Of a stretch of 64,000 bases of DNA, positions 23,799-33,455 are shown one piece after another. Source of the stretch: Mucilaginibacter sp. OK268. Lineage in GTDB: Bacteria > Bacteroidota > Bacteroidia > Sphingobacteriales > Sphingobacteriaceae. The DNA lies in NCBI RefSeq assembly GCF_900103125.1, contig NZ_FNJV01000003.1, positions 186,001-250,000 of the forward strand, read 5' to 3'. A program made the translations under genes and the position numbers. Under the pieces are notes generated by a model, which was not told the DNA's origin, made no database searches, and saw nothing but the letters and a program-made list of their open reading frames with translations. Within the stretch, counting starts at the first letter, position 1; every line of letters begins with the position of its first letter.

Positions 23799-24746
23799 AT
23801 GAAACTATTCTCTTCTGTAAATGATGTTGCTGATATCAATGCTCTTGTAAAGGAGGCCTTGAAGCTTAAACAAAATCCGTACGCCAACCAGGATCTGGGT
23901 AAAAATAAAACCCTGGCATTGATATTTTTAAACCCAAGTCTCCGCACCCGTATGAGCACCCAAAAGGCAGCCCTTAACCTTGGGATGAACGTGATGGTGC
24001 TTAATATTGATAAGGAAGGATGGGCTTTAGAGCTCCGTGACGGCGTGATCATGGATGGCAGCACAGTAGAGCATATCCGCGAAGCCGCGGGTGTTATGGG
24101 GCAGTATGCAGACATTATTGGCGTACGCTCATTTCCGGGTTTAAGGAACCGCGAGGAAGATTATAGCGAGATGATATTCAACAAGTTCGTAGCTTTTTGT
24201 AAAGTACCTGTGGTAAGTCTGGAATCAGCCACACGTCACCCCCTGCAAAGTTTGGCTGATCTGATCACTATTGAAGAATTAAAAACAACTGCCCGCCCCA
24301 AAGTGGTATTGACCTGGGCGCCACATATCAAACCATTGCCTCAGGCTGTACCCAACTCGTTCGCAGAGTGGATGTGCAAAGCCGATGTTGATTTTACCAT
24401 TGCCCAACCCAAAGGTTATGAGCTCTGTGCCGATTTTACACAGGGAGCAAACATTACTTATGACCAGGACGAAGCATTAACCGGAGCCGATTTTATCTAT
24501 GTAAAAAACTGGTCGGCCTATGAGCCATATGGCAATATCCTGGGTAAAAACGAGGAATGGATGCTGACTAACGAAAAGCTAAAGATCACCAATGATGCCA
24601 AAGTAATGCACTGTCTACCTGTACGCCGTAATCTGGAGCTATCAGACGAGATACTGGACGGCCCCAACTCGGTAGTAGTTCATGAGGCCGGTAACCGGGT
24701 TTGGGCTGCCCAGGCAGTATTAAAACAAATGCTGGAAAGCTTGTAA
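23799..24746 (+). CDS. argF': N-succinylornithine carbamoyltransferase (predicted; AOTCase/SOTCase family)
   Basis: Transfers the carbamoyl group from carbamoyl phosphate to an N-acyl-ornithine. 315 residues. The carbamoyl-phosphate motif is NPSLRTRMSTQKAAL, followed by GVIMDGSTVEHIREA, ESATRHPLQSLADL and MHCLPVRRN. The protein follows the Bacteroides SOTCase / Xanthomonas AOTCase pattern and not classical ArgF (SxRT, HPxQ and HCLPxRR context). The specificity residue (Pro90 in B. fragilis, Glu92 in X. campestris) is Val90 here. Published E92V, E92A, E92S and E92P mutants of the Xanthomonas enzyme act on succinylornithine, so succinyl specificity is predicted. Confidence 0.88.
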   Translation: MKLFSSVNDVADINALVKEALKLKQNPYANQDLGKNKTLALIFLNPSLRTRMSTQKAALNLGMNVMVLNIDKEGWALELRDGVIMDGSTVEHIREAAGVMGQYADIIGVRSFPGLRNREEDYSEMIFNKFVAFCKVPVVSLESATRHPLQSLADLITIEELKTTARPKVVLTWAPHIKPLPQAVPNSFAEWMCKADVDFTIAQPKGYELCADFTQGANITYDQDEALTGADFIYVKNWSAYEPYGNILGKNEEWMLTNEKLKITNDAKVMHCLPVRRNLELSDEILDGPNSVVVHEAGNRVWAAQAVLKQMLESL

Positions 24747-24801
24747 GATGAGTTGGTTCAGATGTCTTGTATCTTGGATCCCATAATCTTGATTCTTTAT
24801 T

Positions 24802-25410
24802 ATGTACATCCCATCATTCAACAAATTCGAAAACGAGCAAGAAGCTATCAGCTTTATGCAACGTTACAGTTTTGCCACTATAATTACATCTGTTGATGAT
24901 ATACCGGTTGCTACTCACTTACCATTTATAATAGAACAACGCGATGATAAGCTGGTCTTATCATCGCATTTTGCTAAAGCCAATCCACAGGCTACAGAAA
25001 TAGCAGGCAAAAATGCACTGGTGATATTTACCGAACCTCATGCCTATATATCACCCGCTAACTACGAAAAGGAAACAAATGTACCCACCTGGAACTATCT
25101 GGCAGTACATACCTATGGTAAAGTGACTTTACTCAACGAAACTGCAGATCTGCTTGCTCGTACTATCAACAACTATGAAGCGAATTACCTTCAACAATGG
25201 AATAACCTGTCCGACGACTATAAGCAAAAAATGATGAAAGGGATTGTAGGATTTGAAATTATAGTAGATGACCTGCAAGCCAAAAAGAAGCTAAGTCAAA
25301 ATCGCAGTGAGCAGGAAAAAGAAAACATCATCAATACTTTAAGTAAAAGTACAAATACCACTGAAAATGAGATAGCTGAATACATGAAGCTCACTAAATC
25401 CAAACAGTAA
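24802..25410 (+). CDS. PaiB-type FMN-binding protein
   Basis: 202 residues similar to PaiB, an FMN-binding split-barrel protein annotated as a negative transcriptional regulator of protease and sporulation genes in Bacillus. The N terminus MYIPSFNKFENEQEAISFMQRYSFATIIT and the middle block NYEKETNVPTWNYLAVHTYGKV are typical, as is KKLSQNRSEQEKENII near the end. It follows the arg cluster by 55 bp, a gap that carries half-copies of CTTGAT words. Convergent with the NDH-2 gene. Its role here is unknown. Confidence 0.88.
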   Translation: MYIPSFNKFENEQEAISFMQRYSFATIITSVDDIPVATHLPFIIEQRDDKLVLSSHFAKANPQATEIAGKNALVIFTEPHAYISPANYEKETNVPTWNYLAVHTYGKVTLLNETADLLARTINNYEANYLQQWNNLSDDYKQKMMKGIVGFEIIVDDLQAKKKLSQNRSEQEKENIINTLSKSTNTTENEIAEYMKLTKSKQ

Positions 25411-25430
25411 TTTTCTCCTGATAAGCAATC

Positions 25431-26729
25431 TTACTTTGGCTCAGGATCAATTGCCCGGGTCTTAATATCAAAGTAACGGATGATGAGGCGGTTATCACTA
25501 TTCTTGGTAAAGTAAGATATGGCCCAGCTAAAAAATATGGTTCCCTTATTGGTAAAGCCTGCCAATGACATAATGTGCACTACACCCCATATCAGCCAGG
25601 CAATAAATCCCTGCAGATGAATTTTGCCGATATCTGCCACAGCTTTATTCCGGCCAATCGTAGCCAATGATCCTTTATCGTTATATTTAAAGGGCACAGT
25701 GGCTTCGTTATTAATCAAACGAACCAGGTTATTTGCCAGGTGTCTCCCCTGTTGAATGGCCACCTGAGCCACACCGGGATGCCCATTTGGTGTATCAGTT
25801 GTAATTACTGCCGATACATCACCTATCGCAAAAATATTAGCATAGCCATTTACCCGGCCAATTCCATCCGTTTGGATACGATTGCCTTTGGTGATAGAAG
25901 TCTCAGGCATTCCTTCGGGAACCTCTCCTTTTACACCCGCGGCCCACAAAACGTTACGGGTTAATATCGTAGTACCATCGTCAATTTTCAGTTCGGTACC
26001 ATTATAACTTTGCACATGCACGCTGTTAAATATGGTTACGTCCATATCCAACAGGAATTTTTTAGCTTTTGCAGATGCACCTGGTGAAAACGAAGCAAGT
26101 AATTCGGCTTTACCCTCAACCAGGTAAACCTTCATACTATGTTTGCGCAGGCCATGATAATCTTTCATCAATATCAGCTGGCGCATTTCGGCCAAAGCCC
26201 CTGAAAGTTCAACGCCGGTTGGGCCGCCTCCTACTACCACAAAGGTCATTAAAGCCGCCTTCTCTTCAGGGTCTTTAGCTATTAATGACATCTCCAGGTT
26301 TTGCAGTATCAAGCTGCGCAGGTTAAGCGCTTCAGGAATATTTTTCATAGGCATAGCAAAATGCTCTATTTCCTTATTACCAAAAAAGTTGGTGTTTGAC
26401 CCCGTGGCAATGATCAGGTAATCATAGTAAATAGTACCTATATTAGTAGTGAGTGTATTATTTTCCGGATTTACACGCTCCACTTCGGCCAGTGCAAACC
26501 TAAAGTTATCTTGTTTGGTAAATATCCTTCTGATAGGGAAACCGATTGAATCAGCAGCTATACCGCCGGCAGCCACCTGGTAAAGTAAAGGCTGAAAAGT
26601 GTGATAATTATGCTTATCCAGCAAAAGCACATCTACAGGCGCCTTTTTTAGATTTTTGGCTAATTCCAGGCCTCCAAATCCTCCTCCTACAATAACTACG
26701 CGGGGTTTAGTACTTTTCTTTTGATCCAT
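25431..26729 (-). CDS. ndh: Type II NADH dehydrogenase (NDH-2)
   Basis: Membrane-associated flavoenzyme passing electrons from NADH to quinone without proton pumping. The FAD motif is at the N terminus (VVIVGGGFGGLELAKNL), the NADH motif in the middle (FVVVGGGPTGVELSGALAEM), and the second FAD contact is FAIGDVSAV. The C-terminal about 80 residues include a hydrophobic stretch (GFIAWLIWGVVHIMSLAGF) likely to anchor it to the membrane. 432 residues. Monocistronic, convergent with the paiB-like gene and divergent from argB. Confidence 0.93.
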   Translation of the reverse strand: MDQKKSTKPRVVIVGGGFGGLELAKNLKKAPVDVLLLDKHNYHTFQPLLYQVAAGGIAADSIGFPIRRIFTKQDNFRFALAEVERVNPENNTLTTNIGTIYYDYLIIATGSNTNFFGNKEIEHFAMPMKNIPEALNLRSLILQNLEMSLIAKDPEEKAALMTFVVVGGGPTGVELSGALAEMRQLILMKDYHGLRKHSMKVYLVEGKAELLASFSPGASAKAKKFLLDMDVTIFNSVHVQSYNGTELKIDDGTTILTRNVLWAAGVKGEVPEGMPETSITKGNRIQTDGIGRVNGYANIFAIGDVSAVITTDTPNGHPGVAQVAIQQGRHLANNLVRLINNEATVPFKYNDKGSLATIGRNKAVADIGKIHLQGFIAWLIWGVVHIMSLAGFTNKGTIFFSWAISYFTKNSDNRLIIRYFDIKTRAIDPEPK

Positions 26730-26932
26730 AGGAAAACTTCATAGCAAGTTTAATGCCTTAAAATTTCAATATTACTAATTATTTCATAATCAAATTGTAA
26801 AGTTACATAGATAATACTTTAATCATTTTTTAACATTTTTTGAATAAAATACACTATAAATTCATATTTTTAGCAGATTCCTGTTTAATTTAATAGGAAT
26901 TTAACATCAAGACGGTTATATTACTATTAATA

Positions 26933-27778
26933 ATGGGTAAAATTGATACGGTTTCAGTAAATTCTACACAGTTACAAGAAAATAAAAGCTTGTACATCAT
27001 AAAAATAGGAGGAAACGTAATTGATAACTCCGAAAATCTGTATCATTTTCTAAAAGATTTTGAAGGATTGGATGGTTTTAAAATATTAGTACACGGCGGA
27101 GGCAAAGTTGCTACTCAAATTGCCGAAGAATTAGGCATCGAAGCTAAGATGGTAGATGGCAGGCGCATTACCGATATTGAAACGCTGAGAGTGGTTACTA
27201 TGGTGTATGGAGGCCTGATCAATAAAAACATAGTAGCACAACTACAGCGCTTCGGCAACAACGCTATTGGCCTTACCGGGGCCGATGGTAATTTTATACG
27301 GGCCAAAAAACGCCCTGTAAAAACCATTGATTATGGTTTTGTAGGCGATATTGATGAAAATTCCATTAATCCGGAAAATATAAGTCGCTTAATGCAGGCG
27401 GGCTTTACCCCTGTTTTTTGCGCGTTGACGCATGATGGTGAGGGTCAGTTATTAAATACCAATGCCGATACTATTGCCTCGGCGCTGGCGGTATCGCTTT
27501 CATCATTATATGAAACTACGCTTATTTATTGCTTTGAGAAAAAAGGCGTGCTTCAGGATATTGATGATGAAGACTCGCTGATCAGGGAGATCGATCCGGT
27601 ACGTTACGAAGAACTAAAGATCCAGCGTATTATACACAGCGGCATGTTGCCCAAACTTGATAACGCTTTTACCGCCATTGCATGTGGCGTAAAGGCAGTG
27701 ATCATAGGCAAATCTGACGACCTGGGACAATTAAAAGAAAATAAACCATTTGGAACACGTTTAAGTAAAAACGCATGA
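26933..27778 (+). CDS. argB: Acetylglutamate kinase
   Basis: ATP-dependent phosphorylation of N-acyl-glutamate. Amino-acid kinase fold with IIKIGGNVIDN near the start, LVHGGGKVATQIAEELGI, AIGLTGADGNFIRA, LLNTNADTIASALAVSL and a C-terminal GMLPKLDNAFTAIACGVKAVIIG. A tail of about 18 residues precedes the core. 281 residues. It is separated from the main arg cluster by the NDH-2 gene but on the same strand, and its stop overlaps proC by 4 bp (ATGA). Confidence 0.94.
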   Translation: MGKIDTVSVNSTQLQENKSLYIIKIGGNVIDNSENLYHFLKDFEGLDGFKILVHGGGKVATQIAEELGIEAKMVDGRRITDIETLRVVTMVYGGLINKNIVAQLQRFGNNAIGLTGADGNFIRAKKRPVKTIDYGFVGDIDENSINPENISRLMQAGFTPVFCALTHDGEGQLLNTNADTIASALAVSLSSLYETTLIYCFEKKGVLQDIDDEDSLIREIDPVRYEELKIQRIIHSGMLPKLDNAFTAIACGVKAVIIGKSDDLGQLKENKPFGTRLSKNA

Positions 27779-28593
27779 ATTCATCACAGCATTTAGCCAT
27801 TTTAGGCTCTGGTAACATCGGGCTGTCATTAGCCAAAGGGTTGGTAAAAGCAAATATTTGCAAGCCCCAGCAAATTTCCCTCACACGCCGGAATGTATCG
27901 GCCCTGGCAGAGTACGCCCAATTGGGGTACCATACTACCGACAATAATACCAAAGCGGTAAAAAAAGCGGATATTATTGTTTTAGCGGTATTGCCCCAAC
28001 AGCTTAATAAACTGCTGGATGAAATAAGGCCTGCTATAAAAGCCGAAAAACAGTTGATCATTTCTGTAATATCCGGAGTTACGTGTAATGATATCCGCCA
28101 GCAACTTGATTTAAATGTGCAGGTAATAAGAGCCATGCCTAATACGGCTATCGCTATTGGCCATTCCATGACCTGTATTGCTACAGATAATGGCACCAAT
28201 AAAAATATAAACCTGGTAAAATCTCTTTTTGATACGGTGGGTATGAGTATTCAGATCAATGAAGAGCTCATGACATCGGCAACCGCGCTTTGTGCCTGTG
28301 GTATCGCGTTCTTCCTGCGTTCTATCCGCGCTGCCTCACAAGGTGGTACCGAAATAGGTTTTCATGCGCACGATGCTTTAAAAATGGCCGCTCAGACTGC
28401 CAAAGGAGCAGCCGACCTGCTGCTGCAACTATCGTCGCATCCAGAGCAGGAGATCGATAAGGTTACCTCACCAAGCGGATGTACTATTGCAGGTTTAAAT
28501 GAAATGGAGCACAACGGCTTCAGTTCGGCCATGATCAAAGGCATCAAACTTTCGGCCGAAAAGGCAGGCGACCTTTACAAGAAGGACGAATAA
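27775..28593 (+). CDS. proC: Pyrroline-5-carboxylate reductase
   Basis: Last step of proline synthesis: NAD(P)H reduction of pyrroline-5-carboxylate. The N-terminal Rossmann motif is AILGSGNIGLSLAKGLV; conserved VIRAMPNTAIAIGHSMT and the C-terminal dimer segment (TSPSGCTIAGLNEMEHNGFSSAMIKGI) are present. 272 residues is normal. Translationally coupled to argB, linking the arginine and proline branches from glutamate. An antisense ORF within it at 27702-28199 is considered a shadow. Confidence 0.94.
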   Translation: MNSSQHLAILGSGNIGLSLAKGLVKANICKPQQISLTRRNVSALAEYAQLGYHTTDNNTKAVKKADIIVLAVLPQQLNKLLDEIRPAIKAEKQLIISVISGVTCNDIRQQLDLNVQVIRAMPNTAIAIGHSMTCIATDNGTNKNINLVKSLFDTVGMSIQINEELMTSATALCACGIAFFLRSIRAASQGGTEIGFHAHDALKMAAQTAKGAADLLLQLSSHPEQEIDKVTSPSGCTIAGLNEMEHNGFSSAMIKGIKLSAEKAGDLYKKDE

Positions 28594-28778
28594 GTATTTC
28601 GCAAACATTCTTTTATTTTGATAACCGGTGTATCAATATGATATACCGGCTTAAATAACACATATAATACAATAATCTAAAAACCAATCCCTTAAACGCG
28701 CCATATCAACTAAAAAGCCATTATTTTGCAGATGGTACAGTTTTGGCACTCATGCGCTAAAAGCGTTTATTCTTAAAA

Positions 28779-30155
28779 ATGTTAACAGTCGAAAAAATCG
28801 GCGGCACTTCTATGACCGCCTTAAATGATGTCATCAAAAACATTATCCTATTTGAACGTTCCGGGCAACAATTGTACAATCGCATCTTTGTCGTATCGGC
28901 CTTTTCGGGGGTAACCAACCTCCTGCTCGAAAACAAAAAAACCGGTGCGCCGGGTGTTTATCATAAACTGGCTACTTATAAAGATTTTCACAAACCACTT
29001 AAGGCCCTGATCGTAAAACTAAAACAGATCAATAAAAGCTATGAGAGCCTGGGACTGAATATCGCCGAGGCCGATAAATTTATTGAGCAACGCCTTAAGG
29101 ATGCACAAACCTACCTGGAAAACATAGCTAATATCCTGGCTTCGGGTTATGTAAATAAAGACGATGTTTTGCTGGCTGCCCGCGAGATCCTGGCATCTAT
29201 CGGTGAAAGCCATTCGGCTTTTAACTTTACCAATATCCTGCAAAATATGGGTATCAATGCCACATTTGTTGACCTGAGCGGCTTTCATGACCACCGTTCT
29301 TTCACCATTGACCAGCGCATTAAGAAAGATCTGCAACATATTGATTTTGGGAGTACGATCACTATTGTAACCGGTTACACCAAAGGTACAGAAGGTATCA
29401 TGCGGGAATTTGACAGGGGCTATTCTGAGGTTACTTTTAGTAAAATAGCCGTGGCTGTTAAACCACAGGAAGCCATCATTCATAAAGAATATCACCTGTG
29501 TACCGCCGATCCTGAACTGGTTGGTGTGGAGAATTGCTTCCCTGTGGGTAATACCAATTATGATGTGGCCGATCAGCTGGCAGATGTGGGCATGGAAGCT
29601 ATCCACCCCAAAGCATCAAAACCATTGGAGATACATGATATCGATCTTCGCATCAAAAACACCTTTCAGCCGGAGCATCCGGGCACACTGATAACCCGCG
29701 AATATATCTGCGACAAAAAACGGGTGGAAGTAATTACAGGTACGGAAAGAGTGATGATGATCGATATTTACGACCCATCGATGGTGGGTAACGTAGGTAC
29801 CGATTTCCATATCATGCAGCTGTTCTATAAATTCGGGGTGAGCTATACTTTTAAGGCCACCAGCGCCAATAGTATCTCGATAGTGATATGGGATAAGGAT
29901 TTTAATAAAAAGCTGATACAGGAGCTTGAAAACGATTATGAAAAAGTAACTGTAGAAAAAATGGCTATGGTTTGTCTCATCGGTTCCAATATGGATCAAC
30001 CCGGTTTGCTGGCCAAATCAGCAACAGCGCTGGCTCAAAAAGGTATCAATATCAAGAGCTGTGGTTTTGCCTTACGCAAGGTCAACATCCAGTTCCTGAT
30101 AGCACGTGAAGATTTTAAAGAAGCTATCAAGGCTTTGAATAAGGCGATGATATAA
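28779..30155 (+). CDS. Aspartate kinase, Ask_Ect-like subgroup
   Basis: Phosphorylates aspartate, the entry step to lysine, threonine, methionine and, in some bacteria, ectoine. The N terminus MLTVEKIGGTSM differs from the KFGGTSV of ordinary aspartokinases and resembles the ectoine-linked Ask_Ect group. Catalytic domain about 1-290 (HKEYHLCTADPELVG, HPKASKPLE); C-terminal ACT domains about 310-458 (AMVCLIGSNMDQPGLLAKSATAL). No ect genes are present in the window, so the ectoine link is only by sequence type. 458 residues. 185 bp downstream of proC, probably a separate transcript. Confidence 0.87.
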   Translation: MLTVEKIGGTSMTALNDVIKNIILFERSGQQLYNRIFVVSAFSGVTNLLLENKKTGAPGVYHKLATYKDFHKPLKALIVKLKQINKSYESLGLNIAEADKFIEQRLKDAQTYLENIANILASGYVNKDDVLLAAREILASIGESHSAFNFTNILQNMGINATFVDLSGFHDHRSFTIDQRIKKDLQHIDFGSTITIVTGYTKGTEGIMREFDRGYSEVTFSKIAVAVKPQEAIIHKEYHLCTADPELVGVENCFPVGNTNYDVADQLADVGMEAIHPKASKPLEIHDIDLRIKNTFQPEHPGTLITREYICDKKRVEVITGTERVMMIDIYDPSMVGNVGTDFHIMQLFYKFGVSYTFKATSANSISIVIWDKDFNKKLIQELENDYEKVTVEKMAMVCLIGSNMDQPGLLAKSATALAQKGINIKSCGFALRKVNIQFLIAREDFKEAIKALNKAMI

Positions 30156-30200
30156 ATTTTACAGTTCCCTCAGGGTCCTCTGTAAGATATGCTGAGGTAT

Positions 30201-30319
30201 AAAAGTGGGTTTACACTTTTAAGGCACTATATGGCATAAATTACACTTAAATAATTGAAAATCAATTATTTAAAATCATGTTAACCATAAAAAGTGTAAA
30301 CCATGTAAACCCACTTTTT
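30201..30319. repeat. GTGGGTTTACA inverted-repeat element, copy 1
   Basis: Outer arms AAAAGTGGGTTTACA and GTAAACCCACTTTT, with ATTGAAAATCAATT in the loop region and a second inner arm (CATAAAAAGTGTAAACCATG). Copy 2 at 43653-43765 is inverted and shares about 70 bp of similar sequence. Confidence 0.75.
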
Positions 30320-30374
30320 GTCCACCCCAGTCTCTCGCAGAGGCCCCTAAGCTATAGACTGCCTTATGCCCTAT

Positions 30375-30408
30375 CGCCTTACGCTTTAGGCCTTCTGCTT
30401 TCAGCTTT
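30375..30408. repeat. AGCTTTAAGCC-family intergenic repeat (diverged copy)
   Basis: Words CGCTTTAGGCCTTCTG and GCTTTCAGCTTT match the arg-cluster repeats (19629, 22193, 22602) with several changes. Confidence 0.6.
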
Positions 30409-30482
30409 ATTGTAACTTTCCTGTATCTAAACTTTTATAAATGCCCTGTTTTTAGCATATTTAACCTTTACTTAAGTTCCTT

Positions 30483-33293
30483 ATGCGTAAAACCCTACTC
30501 CTGCTATTTTCATTTTTCATTTTTCTTAATGTATCAGCTCAAAAAGCGACCAAAAAACCTTTAGACAATTCCGTTTTTGATGGATGGCAAAGCATCAGCA
30601 ACCAACACATCAGCAATAATGGTAAATGGATATTTTATGTAGTAAAACTACAGCAGGGAGATGCCGAGTTGGTGATCACCAATACTGCTAACACCAGTAA
30701 GATAAGAATCCCCCGTGCAGACACTGCCAGTTTTAGTAACGACTCCAAATTTGTTACCTTCCTGATCCGGCCATTTTATAAAACCATTCGTGAAGCCAAA
30801 ATTAAAAAGAAAAAACAGGCGGATTTTCCCAAAGATACGCTGGGTATTATTGCACTGAGTTCACAATCTATTAGCAAAGTGCCTGCTATCCGCTCGTTTA
30901 AGCTCTCGACAAATGCTTCTGTTGTAGCTTACTTAGCCAGCGCTGATACCATTAAAAAAACACTACCCAACGATACCTCAAAAAAGGCCGTAAGTGCAAC
31001 CATAGCCCCCGCAACACATGAAGGTGCCGATTTAACCATAAACAAGTTAGGCACCAGTACAACCCGAACATTCAAATACGTAACCGATTATCAGGTAAGT
31101 AAAAACGGAAAACTATTGGCATTTGCCGTTACAGCGCCCACAAAACAGAAAGATATTAAATCGGGTATGTATGTTTATGATATTGATAAAAACGTTCTCA
31201 AGACCGTAAGCACAGGTCGTGGTAATTACCGCAATATCACTATTGATGATGAAGGCAAACAACTGGCTTTCACAGCAGAGAAGAACCCCGAGAAAGCACT
31301 GGTTAAGCCATTTAAGCTTTATTACTATACCAGTAGCCGCGACAGCGCGGTAATTATAGCAGAGGCCGGATCAAAAAGCCTTCCGCAACAATGGGCCGTA
31401 AGCGGCGATGGCAAAGTTTATTTTAGCAAAAGCGGCAGCAACCTGTTTTTTGGAACAGCTCCTACCCCCAAACCTGCTGATACTACTATTGTAGATTTTG
31501 AAGTGGCCAAACTGGACATCTGGAATTACAAAGATGATTACCTGCAGCCACAACAGTTAAAAAATCTGCAAACAGAACTAAAACGTAGTTACCTGGCCGT
31601 TATAAAACCCAACGAGGCAGAACCGAAGCCATTACAATTAGGTAGTAAGGCCATACCGGAAGTATTGGTTGCTGAAAATAAAGATGCCCGTTACGTTTTA
31701 GGAGTAACTGATACAGGTGCCCGCGTACAAGCCCAATGGCAAGGCAGCACCAAACAACAGGCTATTTTGATCGATACTAAAAGTGGCAATAAACGACTTA
31801 TTAACGCAAGTTCGAGGGCCAGGTACCGGATATCTCCCGATGGTAAATATGTGATCTGGTTTGATCTGGAACAGCAAAATTGGTTCTGTTATACCATTGC
31901 CAATGGTCAAAAAAGTAATCTAACAGCTACCATTGGAACAAAAATGGGCGACGAGCTAAATGACGTCCCTGATTATGCCTCGGATTATGGCCTTGTCGGC
32001 TGGCTACAGGGCGATAAGGCAGTTTTAATATATGACCGGTATGATATCTGGAAAATAGACCCGGCTACAGGTGCTGTTACCAACTTTACCAATGGCATCG
32101 GTCGCAAAAACAAATTTATTATCCGGTATGATGCTACCGACCCAGAGCAGAAATTTATTCCACTAAAACAGCTAATGTGGTTGCAAACACAAAATGAGGC
32201 AAATAAGCAATGGGGATATTACACTAAGTATCCGGAAAGCAGCTCAGTTCCGGAAAAGGTAAACATGATACCAATGAGCTATGGCGATCTGTTAAAAGCT
32301 AAAAATGCCAACACTTACATTTACACCAAAGCTAGCTATGAATTACCTCCTGATCTCTACGTATCAGCCGACTTAAAAAAAGAAACCAAACTAAGTGATA
32401 TTAATCCGCAGCAAGCAGAATACAACTGGGGAACAACCTCACTGGTTAAATGGACGACTCCCAAGGGTTATCGCTCAGAGGGTATTTTGTATAAGCCCGA
32501 AGATTTTGACCCGGCTAAAAAGTATCCGATGATCGTATATTTTTATGAGAAGCTATCCGAGGGCCTTTTTAACTATGTTGCTCCGGCTCCTACTCCATCG
32601 CGCTTGCCGATATCGTTTTTTGTAAGCAATGGCTATTTAGTTTTTGCACCCAATATCAGTTATCAAACCGGGCATCCGGGAGCATCTGCGGTTGAATATA
32701 TCAATTCAGGTGTCGAATCGCTTAAAAAGAACTCCTGGGTTGATGCCACACATATTGGTATCCAGGGACAAAGCTGGGGAGGATATCAGGTAGCCTACCT
32801 CATCACACAAACCAATATGTATGCTGCCGCCTGGGCTGGTGCACCTGTAGCTAATATGACATCAGCTTACGGAGGCATACGTTGGGAATCGGGTGTAAAC
32901 AGACAATTTCAATATGAAAGAACACAAAGCCGTATTGGCGCAACTTTATGGGAAAAACCAGAGCTGTATATAGAAAATTCACCTTTATTTCAGCTGCCTA
33001 AAGTACAAACACCCGTAATGATCATGAGCAATGATGCTGATGGCGCTGTACCATGGTACCAGGGAATAGAAATGTTTACTGCCCTGCGCCGCCTGGGTAA
33101 ACCTGTTTGGCTTTTGCAATACAATGGCGAAGCACATAACCTGGTACTGAGACAAAATCGCAAGGACATCACCATACGCGAGCAACAGTTTTTTGATCAT
33201 TTTTTGAAAGGTGCACCAATCCCGGTTTGGATGGCTAAAGGGGTGCCTGCTGTTGACAAAGGGAAAGACTGGGGCTTTGAATTAGTAAAATAA
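30483..33293 (+). CDS. S9 family serine peptidase (prolyl oligopeptidase/DPP-like), exported
   Basis: 936 residues. The signal peptide ([20 protein letters not shown]) directs export. A long beta-propeller-like region (about 25-640) precedes the alpha/beta-hydrolase domain, where the nucleophile motif is [12 protein letters not shown]. The Asp is expected in [11 protein letters not shown] and the His in NGEAHNLV, completing the S9 triad. Probably a periplasmic or outer-membrane-attached peptidase degrading oligopeptides; subfamily and specificity are not resolved. Stands alone between repeat-rich gaps. Confidence 0.9.
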   Translation: MRKTLLLLFSFFIFLNVSAQKATKKPLDNSVFDGWQSISNQHISNNGKWIFYVVKLQQGDAELVITNTANTSKIRIPRADTASFSNDSKFVTFLIRPFYKTIREAKIKKKKQADFPKDTLGIIALSSQSISKVPAIRSFKLSTNASVVAYLASADTIKKTLPNDTSKKAVSATIAPATHEGADLTINKLGTSTTRTFKYVTDYQVSKNGKLLAFAVTAPTKQKDIKSGMYVYDIDKNVLKTVSTGRGNYRNITIDDEGKQLAFTAEKNPEKALVKPFKLYYYTSSRDSAVIIAEAGSKSLPQQWAVSGDGKVYFSKSGSNLFFGTAPTPKPADTTIVDFEVAKLDIWNYKDDYLQPQQLKNLQTELKRSYLAVIKPNEAEPKPLQLGSKAIPEVLVAENKDARYVLGVTDTGARVQAQWQGSTKQQAILIDTKSGNKRLINASSRARYRISPDGKYVIWFDLEQQNWFCYTIANGQKSNLTATIGTKMGDELNDVPDYASDYGLVGWLQGDKAVLIYDRYDIWKIDPATGAVTNFTNGIGRKNKFIIRYDATDPEQKFIPLKQLMWLQTQNEANKQWGYYTKYPESSSVPEKVNMIPMSYGDLLKAKNANTYIYTKASYELPPDLYVSADLKKETKLSDINPQQAEYNWGTTSLVKWTTPKGYRSEGILYKPEDFDPAKKYPMIVYFYEKLSEGLFNYVAPAPTPSRLPISFFVSNGYLVFAPNISYQTGHPGASAVEYINSGVESLKKNSWVDATHIGIQGQSWGGYQVAYLITQTNMYAAAWAGAPVANMTSAYGGIRWESGVNRQFQYERTQSRIGATLWEKPELYIENSPLFQLPKVQTPVMIMSNDADGAVPWYQGIEMFTALRRLGKPVWLLQYNGEAHNLVLRQNRKDITIREQQFFDHFLKGAPIPVWMAKGVPAVDKGKDWGFELVK

Positions 33294-33427
33294 ATAGTCT
33301 TTACCCGCTTTAATTAATTATCAAATTATTATCAGCACACGGCTACAATTTGGTATAAAAATAGTCTTTACCCGCTTTAATTAATTATCAAATTATTATC
33401 AGCACACGGCTACAATTTGGTATAAAT
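33294..33427 (+). repeat. Tandem duplication, 2 x 67 bp
   Basis: Two almost perfect direct copies (33294-33360 and 33361-33427), each beginning ATAGTCTTTACCCGC and ending CTACAATTTGGTATAAA, directly upstream of the first ankyrin gene. The unit contains TACAATTTG, a TA-N3-TTTG promoter-like word, so a candidate promoter is duplicated. Exactness suggests a recent event. Confidence 0.9.
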
Positions 33428-33455
33428 ATTGAAGCAATGGTAGAAAACTGAATTT

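Larger units (their letters stand above)
30156..30482. other. Intergenic region filled by two repeat families
   Basis: Holds an inverted-repeat element (30201-30319: AAAAGTGGGTTTACAC ... GTAAACCCACTTTTT) related to 43653-43765 in opposite orientation, and an AGCTTT-family unit (30375-30408). No coding potential or RNA gene recognised. The promoter of the S9 peptidase gene must lie near the right end but no exact TAnnTTTG was found. Confidence 0.6.

Noticed and set aside
23799..24746. Ordinary ornithine carbamoyltransferase (argF)
   Set aside because: Sequence blocks follow the SOTCase/AOTCase pattern and the specificity position differs from classical ArgF.
27702..28199. 165-aa open frame antisense to argB/proC
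   Set aside because: Lies opposite a clear proC gene and has no recognisable domain; shadow ORF.
29019..29606. 195-aa open frame antisense to the aspartate kinase gene
   Set aside because: Mirrors a conserved coding sequence and has no domain or context of its own.
33294..33427. CRISPR-like array
   Set aside because: Only two directly abutting 67-bp units with no spacers and no cas genes.
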